This document shows, piece after piece, positions 53,277 to 64,000 of a stretch of 64,000 bases of DNA. Numbering within the stretch: position 1 is the first letter of the stretch; each line of letters starts with the position of its first letter. Below the pieces are notes generated by a model that was not told the origin of the DNA, did not search any database, and worked only from the letters and a program-made list of their open reading frames with translations. The DNA is taken from contig NC_086351.1 in the NCBI RefSeq assembly GCF_036324505.1, positions 3,730,001-3,794,000 of the forward strand, written 5' to 3'. The stretch comes from Eleginops maclovinus. Its lineage: Eukaryota; Chordata; Actinopteri; Perciformes; Eleginopidae. The position numbers and the translations under genes are program-made.

Positions 53277-53290
53277 GCAGCAGGTGGCGG
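53277..53290 (+). promoter_or_regulatory. CTCF-like motif upstream of ino80e
   Basis: GCAGCAGGTGGCGG matches 13 of 14 positions of the CTCF core consensus, about 100 bp upstream of the presumed ino80e first exon. Prediction from motif only. Confidence 0.35.
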
Positions 53291-53658
53291 TAATGCTCCG
53301 GATCGATGGTTGCACACCGTTATTAAACAAGAGAAGAAGAAATCAAATCGACGTCACCAACGTAAACAAAAGCATGTCGCACAGACAGAATCAAGCTAGA
53401 GGTACCAATGGGTTTCAATAATAAATCAAATAGCTTTAAAATGAATAGATTAATTAATATTGGTGTATATTTTCAGAAGTCTGTGAGACCAGCAGCTCTG
53501 GTAGTTAGCGAGCTAGCTGTGTGAGCTAACGTTTAGCTTAGCATACAGTAGCTTCTTATGTCGTTTCTAATGCAGTGCGAGTTAATTCAATGACTTCCAG
53601 TTTATACATATCACTGTTAGCGAATAGTTTAGTAATCATTGCATGCTGTATTTCAGAA

Positions 53659-56611
<2,953 letters not shown>

Positions 56612-56664
56612 GCCGCAGTGTGTGTTTAGATGTATTTATAAGCAAGGGACGCAGGGTTTGGACA

Positions 56665-56825
<161 letters not shown>

Positions 56826-57204
56826 CAGATTGTGACTGAATGTATTTCCTGTTCTCAGTAGCTCCTTCCACTTTCATCCTCCCCCTTGTGGACTTTTTCC
56901 TTATTGCAGTATCACTATCAGAAAACTCTCCCAGATAAATGTGGTTTTGACATGTGGAGAATTACATTTACGACTGAATAACAGCGAGGGCTTAAGAGAA
57001 ATCCAAAGCCAGTGAGATGATTGGATAGTGTGTGAACATATTCTACCCACTGATTATTATTTGTCTAAACAGTCTATCAATCTACAAACTGTGACTAAGG
57101 CTAGGTGTGTCCTGCACAAACAGAGCTTCTGTTTATTTGTTTTTCACTATCTAAAAACCATGTCTGTCTTGGTGTTGCATAAATGCTGCACTCCATTAAA
57201 GCTG

Positions 57205-58590
57205 TTCTCGCAGGATAGAGATCTGTTCAAATGTTACGTCTTTTTTACTCGACAGTTTTGCCATTTCTATTTCTACAATGTCAATGTCTTTTTCACAAAT
57301 TGTCATAAGTCATGATGTCAATTCCGATGTGTTATTATTTTGTGCACCGTTTCAGCTGTGTGTGTGTCAGAGAATACAACGTAAAATGTCATCATTTCAA
57401 ACTAAAATATTTTGTTTAAAATTTAAATTGTGCGTCAGGTTTTATTCACAGATTCTGCGGACAAAATGCTACACAAACTAGCAAACATAAAACCGTTTAT
57501 CAAGGTTTTATGTTTGTCTCCAACTATTTCTCAATGCACCGTTTAAGATTAAGTATGCCCAACCCAAAGCATCACACCCTAAAAAGCTCATTCCAGAGTC
57601 ACAGTCACTCATTTAGGTATGCTACAGTCTGTGTAAACAGGTATTGTATCCAGGACATGTGTACTTAGACTGTTACTGCACTAAAGCTGTGTTTAAGTTT
57701 ATTGAAACTTGGTCCATGTTAGTTATTGCCCTTGTTGTTTTTCTCTACTTGATTGCAAAGAGTCCTGATTCCACTCTTGATAGAACCCAGAGGGATGATT
57801 GCCAGAACTCTCAAGCAACTTTAGGGCAGAATAGATGGACTCCACCTCTCCTACTTGTCAAAAAACATGTCTGTGTTCACTTTTACTCATGCACAGGGTA
57901 ATTATATTGCATACAAATTGCTTGTTTTGCTTCCTAACCATTAACTATTGCATACTGCTTTATAAAGACCAGTCAGTGCTAACAACGTGTCGCTACATGC
58001 ATGTCTTTAACATCAAAGAAAGCCAGCTGTAATATAGAGAGTGAAAGGGATGGGATGGCAGCTGTACCGATTCAGCACTTCTCAGGAATGTGATCTACGA
58101 ACAATAATGCACAGCGAGAGTGTGTCATTACAGCTACTCAGCCTCTAAAATGACCATTGTTTTGGAATGTGGACTTGCAGGTATTCGACAGCTTTTGATG
58201 GGTGTGTGTGCTTTGGTTGTGTACTCTACAGCAGTGGGAGTTAAAGGTGTAACCATAGAGCGCTTAAGAGGGAGGGGTGAAGTGGAGGTACTGCCAGAGG
58301 GAGAGTGGAAGAGGGTGGAACTGACAGAGGGGGCGAGGTTGTCAGTGAAAAGGGAAATGAAGGAGTAAGCAGGATTGTGCCTGCTGCAATACAGATTCCC
58401 TCTGCTGACTTTAAAAGAACACAGCCATGGTTGGACACAAACTGCTGGAGAGAACAAGGAGCCAGTGAGGAAACAACAACCTTATCTTTCCCATCTATAA
58501 ACGGAAACCACTGGATAATTTATAAGCCTCTCCCTCCTGCTCTGAGTGCGTGTGTGTGTGAGGCAGAGGGGGGATTTGCTGAGCTCACCA
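57205..58590. other. Intergenic region ino80e to ENDOD1-like gene
   Basis: AT-rich spacer. The last 350 bp are G-rich and probably carry the promoter and 5' UTR of the next gene. No exon was recognised. Confidence 0.5.
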
Positions 58591-58595
58591 CCACC

Positions 58596-61500
58596 ATGCT
58601 GTGTCCTGCTGCTGTCAGTGCAGCCGCTGTGTGTGTGCTGCTGGCGCTGCTGGGCCCCGGCCTGTCTCTGGCAGATGAGGACTCCTCAGAGCTGAGCCTC
58701 TGCAGCGGCTGCTTCTACAGACGGACGCCTCCTCAGGGAGAATCTGCAGAGCTGCACTCGCTCTGCCACAGCCTCCCCGGCGGACAGACGTTCGCCTCGC
58801 TGTCCAAACCGACCTGTGACACAGCCGTCTACACAGCCTTCCATCTCAGCAGCGCAGGGACAGAGGAGGGGGGGGAGCATGTTGTGGTAAGGCAAATATA
58901 TCATGTTGTTTATACTAGGACTACCTGCTTCTGAGTGATGGATTTGGAAAAAAGAAACGTATAAATCACTGAATGGGGTTCCAGGATGCAGTTTTGAATT
59001 ACTTTTTTCATTCTATGCTCCTTTATACTTCCACTCACCTTCATTTTTGAGAGAAATATGATATGTGTTTACTCAACTGTACATCTGACAGATACAGTTT
59101 CTATTCAGGTTAAGATTTTATGTAAACATATGATAAGCTAATACAAGAAATCCATTGTTAAAAAATGAATCAATCCTTTAAGATCTCCTAAAAAAGGATT
59201 AATCAAACAAATGATAAAATAAATCATATTTGGAAATAACAGCTGAAGTATGTAAGTTAAAGAGGGCCTATTGTCCCCTCTCCTGTAGTGTGTTTTATAG
59301 GTTTGTGTGCATGTAAATGGTCTGCAAAGGCTAAAATCCCTGTGTTCCCTCCAGAGGGAGTTTCTCTCCCAAACGCATCAATTGGACTCCTTTGTTTACT
59401 TAGGTAACATAGTGACATCGCTATGTAACACTCACGCTTCTATTGGCTACAACAACACACTTTAAGTGATAGGCTAAGGGGCGGGACATCTCTAAGTGAT
59501 GGACCAATCACAACAGAGCCGGCCAGCTAACCAATCAGAGCAGACTGGGCTCTGGTTTCAGACAGAGGGTGAAAAGAGGTGCTGCAGCACAGGCAGTATG
59601 AGAAACATAAAGAGCTTTCTGACATTAGAGGATGGAGACATGTCGCAGTAGAGACACAAAATACAAATATGAACCTGAAATAATGTACACTTGCACAGAT
59701 GCTTATGCAGTCATACTTTAACTTGTGTTTCTGCTTATTTTTATCTGACAGACAGAAGAAGACAACAAAAAAGTAGTAGTACCAGGTCTTCTAAGAGGCG
59801 GCGAGGGTACATCTGTCTCACTCACAGACTCCCCCCTTCATCTCTGGGACGCCACAGTCACAACGCTGCTCCAGTCGACAATCACTCCCAAATGCAGCTC
59901 TTCAGGCGGAGAGCTCTACATCCTGACAGGGGTGGGAGGTCTAGGGACGGCCAAGGATGGAGACGAGGAGTGTCAGACGAAGCCGCTGTGGTCTGCCGTG
60001 TGCTGCTCTGTCCCTGAGGGGAAGAGGGGCTTCAGTTTTGGGTTAATCACAGAGACAGGGGAAGGGAAGAGGCAAGTGAGCGTTAAGGAGCTGCAGGAGA
60101 TACTGGGAGTGGCAGAGCTGTTCGCAGAGGGATGTGGAGGAGCAGCTGGGGAGGTTGTTGACATCAGAGAGGGTCTTCTCAGTGAGGGGCTCCCTGGAAA
60201 CATAGAAACACTGGATGCAGATCTTACTGAGGAACACAAAGGAGACAAAGAGTCAGATCCTAATGCAGCTGGTGGAAGCACTGAAGGAGAGGAGGTTGTT
60301 TCAAGGGCAAATAAAAGAGTGGAGTCTGATTCAGGTGTAAATAAGGGACAGGAAGTCGGTTCAGAAGGTAGCGTTGAAGAGCAGCGTGATGTGACACATT
60401 CAAGGTCAGTCAGATCAGAGTCTCCAGAGTCCCCAGTCGACTACGGGACTGTGGAAGAACAAGACACTGACACAAACTCCAGCAGCATGGTGGTCTACGT
60501 CCTCTCCACCACCTTGTCCATCCTCAAAGCTCCGCTGCGGCCGCTGTTCTCCAGAGTCACAGATTTCCCTGGACAGGTGATACAAGTTATTGAAGCACTG
60601 CTTTATTTTACTCACATTAAAGGGATACTCATCGCTGCCATAAGGCTCTCACGGGAATGGTCTGAAGCTAATTGTAAATGGCAATTTAATTGTCGCAATG
60701 CCCTATCTGAGCAGTGAAAGGGATCTCACGCAGACACAAACAGGCCATTTTCCGGTCTTTAGATGCAGTTTATTGAAGCAGTTTTACAATTCTGCAAATG
60801 ATATTTAGTGAAAATTACCTTTTATCTTTTAGATCCCTTAGGACTGAATACAATTTCCTTAAAATATAAGCATATCAGAGCTCCAAATTCACACAAAAAT
60901 CTCCTTAAACTCATCATCCATGCATTATCTGTCCAATAATTACCATCACTGTGAAAATTAAGGGATTTATGTCCCATTAGAAACACCTTTCAGTGATGAA
61001 GAGTTCATAAATTCCTAAAATAAGGTCCTCTTTTAGTCACTAAGACATAAATACATGGGGAAAAGGTTGAACAATACCAAAGTAACTTGTTATTAAAAAG
61101 TTATTTAAACCGAAGTACAAGCAGAGGAGGATCTTACCAGTTATAGGGAAGCTTCACGTCTCTCTCAAAGAAAGCTGTCAAATGCCTCGGCAGCAATAAA
61201 CAGAAATGGCTCCCACACAAATCATTCTTCTCTTCCTGTAATGCAGAGGATTCACAGGATTTAAAGGCTTTATTTGTCATATGCACAATAACTACAGCGT
61301 AGTTTAGGAAAGGAAAATCTTAAGGCTGCTCCAAACATAAGAAGACAAAGACAGAAGAGCCAGCCGCAACCCGGTTTCTAATGCAGGCTTTCTGCTACAC
61401 ATTTGTGGAGTGAAAGGCCGAGTCTGGTGACATTTTCAAGGTTTGTTTTTAAAGAGAAAACAGGCTGAGTAGGATTCCTCAAGTACATTGTGTGAATTGC

Positions 61501-62446
61501 TCCTGTAATTTGACCAATTACAAATACTTGAGCTTATTTAAATGTATTTATGTGAAAAACTGATAATTACAATGATTATTACCATAGGAAGTGAAAATAA
61601 CTCGATGACAGGCAAAACAAAAAACACAAATGCTACGAAGGGAATGCAACGACACCATCAGGACAGCAGCAAAATATAACAACTGATAGATTATTCCACA
61701 AAGACTTTATCAAATAGAACATGGAGATGTTTAGTGTGTTTGCAGGGAAACAACAATTCTGTTTGAACATGTTCAGTTTCAGTGTTTGTTAAATATTGCC
61801 AGTGTGCTCCTCCCAGACACTGGAATGAGGCGTGACCAGCAGTAGGCGTTTACTCCTCACAGGCCCTCAGGTTATGTGTCATTTTATTATTCACACCATC
61901 CTCTCTCTCTTAAAAACTGTAATGTTTTTCTCCTAGGTAATATACGTTTTTCAGGAAGAATTTGGGGTGCTGTCCGCCCTGCCTGGAGAAACCTACTCCT
62001 TTTTCCATCTCCTGACCTCTGATTTCTTGTCCTGGATGGGCTCAGCTGGAGAAACAGTAATTGATATCGGGGAAAACTGCTTCTCCAACACCTACTACGT
62101 CTCCTCCTCCTTGCTGGGGGCCCTGGTGGACAGCTGCTACACAGGGGTAACCGGAGTGGGGACCCTGGCTGGAGACACTGTGGGGATTTGTGGGGATGCT
62201 GTGGATAATACTTGGTGGGTGACCAAGTTCTTCGGAGGGCGGCTGTGGGAGCAGAGCGAGGGTTACGTTGTGACGGTGGTGTCGGAGATATGGGGTCAGG
62301 GCAAAGCTTTAGGTGGAGGGTTTGGGAGGCTGGTGTGGAGAAGTGGAAGGGGGGTGTTTGATGTGTTTAGGCTGGGAGGGGGGTTAGTGATGGGGGTGGT
62401 GGATATACTCATTGATGCGATGAGAATGGCTTCCGGGAAGGAGTAG
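58596..62446 (+). CDS. Endonuclease domain-containing 1 (ENDOD1)-like protein lacking the catalytic core
   Basis: Exons 58596-58886, 59752-60576 and 61937-62446 join in frame to 541 residues. Residues 1 to about 26 are a signal peptide ending near LSLADE. The following CSGCFYRRTPP and the TFASLSKPTCDTAVYTAF stretch match the start of ENDOD1 family proteins, which are secreted or membrane relatives of DNA/RNA non-specific nucleases. ELYILTGVGG, PLWSAVCCSVPEG and FSFGLI match the distal part of that domain. The part that should lie between, with the DRGH-type catalytic motif and metal-binding Asn, is absent. The final exon is glycine-rich with amphipathic repeats (ETVIDIGENC, GDTVGICGDA), of unknown role. 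Loss of nuclease activity is inferred. A missed exon in the 865-bp first intron is possible but none was seen. Confidence 0.8.
59260..59660 (-). repeat. Dispersed repeat family 1, copy C
   Basis: Reverse-orientation copy of the repeat at 4,398 and 47,961. Shared blocks include AGCAGACTGGGCTCTGGTTT and GAAAAGAGGTGCTGCAGCAC. It fills about half of the first intron of the ENDOD1-like gene. Confidence 0.85.
60577..61936 (+). other. Second intron of the ENDOD1-like gene
   Basis: A 1.36-kb AT-rich intron with good borders (GACAG-GTGATA and CTCCTAG). A short TTTGTCATATGCACAATAA stretch near 61,273 resembles a SINE tail; otherwise nothing is recognised. Confidence 0.7.
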
Positions 62447-62805
62447 AATAAAAAGAATAAAAAGTCCACATGAAGCCATTGAAAACTTTTCAATTTATTT
62501 CTTAATTTCTGGTTTCTTTGAGGAGTGAAAAAGAGATACTGTTTCACCTTGATGTCATTTGATATGCCTTAGCTGTTTTAGAAGGATAGCCATTTGTTTT
62601 TGAGTCGAATTTAGTGAATAACAAATGTACACTGTAGGGCTAACACTTCACTGTGGCTGGCTGTCCAATTCATCTGCTGCTGCGACAAGCAACCCCACTG
62701 TGATTTAAAAACCACTGTGCACAAGGCTTTTGGATGTATATATATATTCAGAACCATTCTTGTATGATAGTTGTTATGGTTAATGTTTGCTTACATGTAC
62801 ATTTT

Positions 62806-62811
62806 AATAAA
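62806..62811 (+). terminator. Polyadenylation signal of the ENDOD1-like gene
   Basis: AATAAA 360 bp after the stop codon, with a GT/T-rich stretch downstream (CTTGTCTTTCTGTGCTTG). Confidence 0.7.
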
Positions 62812-62829
62812 AGACAATGCTGGCTGAGT

Positions 62830-63715
62830 GCACTGTTCTTGTCTTTCTGTGCTTGTATCATATGAAATATTTTACTCTACACTGAGCTGATTGATTGACA
62901 GATTAGATGAATACTTACCTTTATTTTGCAGATAAAAGAAAAGTTGAAGCAGAGGTGGAAATGATTGAAATACATTTGCTCAAGTGCTGCACTAATGTTT
63001 ACACTCCTACTTTATTTGGGTATTTCCAATACTCACCAAAAATGACTCAACAGGTTAGAATTTAACATTAAAACATGTAGTCTGTTTATATGTCATGTTG
63101 CTATAGATATATATAGATAACACTGTGTAAATTAGCTAACTGATCCATCTCAACAAGCCACAACATTTCTAGACTTCTAGTCTCCTTTTCTTAGATTTTC
63201 TTTCATGTCTTTTCAATTCAATTTGCACACATATTTTTATTTGATTTAATGATCGATTTATTTTATGTGCTTATTGTTGCTTATTTTTCAAAAATACAAA
63301 CCTTGTATAACCTTTTTATCTGTGAATGTGCCTCTATTGTATTATTCTTGTATATGAATGGAAAGGAACATTGTCACAACACATATATTAATATTAATAC
63401 GAATCTTACTTGGCTCTTTATAATCATTTTAAAAATGTGCCAACATATTACAAATATTGCTTGTATCCTAATGTGACTTTATAATAATACCAAATATACT
63501 ATAATTAAAAAATGTACTCAATAATTAGGAGCAATTTGGTAAATTAAATGATTTTATTTTGAAAATATTTGAATTATGAAACTGTTACTGTATATGTTTG
63601 GATTGTGATGTTGACGCTTTTACTTATTCATTTAAACATGTTTTCATACTTCCCAACACTGGTTGTTGTTTTTATGTTATTATTATTATTGTTATTATTA
63701 TTAATAATCATTCTA
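62830..63715. other. AT-rich intergenic spacer
   Basis: Very AT-rich, with an ATT-triplet run near 63,677-63,705. No gene or named repeat is recognised. Confidence 0.6.
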
Positions 63716-63719
63716 TGGA

Positions 63720-63852
63720 CTTTCGGTTTGCGGCGGAAGCAGCTGGTGAAACCCGGAAGTGTTTGGTTGCATCAGACAGCAGGCAGAGGAACTCATGTGG
63801 CTCTGCTGTGGATGCTGACTTAAGCTGACGTCTCTTTCTGTTTCATTCAAAG
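63720..63852 (+). promoter_or_regulatory. Probable promoter and untranslated first exon of a further gene
   Basis: After a long AT-rich spacer the base composition changes abruptly. Two GGAAG cores (GCGGCGGAAGC and CCCGGAAGTG) are ETS-type sites common at housekeeping promoters. TTCAAAG followed by GTAGGATT makes a donor at 63,852/63,853. No start codon in a convincing frame precedes it, so the exon would be non-coding; the gene body lies right of the window. Confidence 0.4.
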
Positions 63853-64000
63853 GTAGGATTAACATTTTAAAGAAACGTTCAAATAAAAGCCCTGGTTTTA
63901 TAAAACACTGAATTAAAAGCGACTTTTAAATAACCGCTTATTAAAGCGCACGAGCCTCAAACTCAGCATGCACTCACAATAACTCGAGCTTTAGTTGGTC

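Noticed and set aside
58305..58595. Upstream in-frame-looking start for the ENDOD1-like protein
   Set aside because: The longer frame would place a non-hydrophobic leader before the signal peptide, and the Met at 58,596 has a good Kozak context (CCACCATGC) directly before the hydrophobic stretch.

Overview
The window is vertebrate nuclear DNA, most probably from a ray-finned fish. Its genes are split by short GT-AG introns, GT/AC microsatellites are dense, and tRNA-derived SINE fragments, MITE-like elements and a LINE remnant lie in introns and spacers. The species cannot be read from the sequence. No bacterial, viral, CRISPR or operon features are present.

Left half (1-29,100): four genes recognised by protein sequence. 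These are the 3' end of ddr1 (+, collagen receptor tyrosine kinase), flot1 (-, flotillin-1), tubb (+, beta-tubulin) and mdc1 (+, DNA-damage checkpoint mediator with FHA and tandem BRCT domains). Human DDR1, FLOT1, TUBB and MDC1 sit together in the extended MHC class I region at 6p21.33, so this is an old conserved block. Here mdc1 lies downstream of tubb on the same strand, which differs from the human divergent pair. ddr1 and flot1 are tail to tail; flot1 and tubb are head to head across about 1.7 kb.

Right half (29,100-64,000): a three-Ig-domain type I membrane protein with a long Pro/Thr-rich tail (coding 35,493-42,878, probable 5' UTR exon near 30,990); a TRIM-like coiled-coil/B30.2 gene on the minus strand (47,267-50,502) with no RING or B-box seen; ino80e (+, INO80 chromatin-remodelling subunit); and an ENDOD1-like secreted or membrane protein (+, 58,596-62,446) whose nuclease core is missing. 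A probable promoter and first exon of another gene lie at the right edge.

Exon models were built by hand from splice consensus and reading phase. Those for tubb (444 aa), mdc1 (2105 aa), ino80e (236 aa), the Ig protein (683 aa), the ENDOD1-like protein (541 aa) and the TRIM-like protein (362 aa) close in frame from start to stop. flot1 is complete except for a very short last coding exon that I could not place. The genes do not form one pathway: mdc1 and ino80e both act in the nucleus on damaged or remodelled chromatin, flot1 and ddr1 act at the plasma membrane, and tubb is cytoskeletal. I found no convincing wholly new system. The most unusual items are the Ig protein lacking disulfide cysteines, the ENDOD1-like protein without a catalytic core, an extra intron in tubb, the arrayed phospho-motifs of mdc1, and a duplicated non-coding segment in the first intron of the Ig gene.
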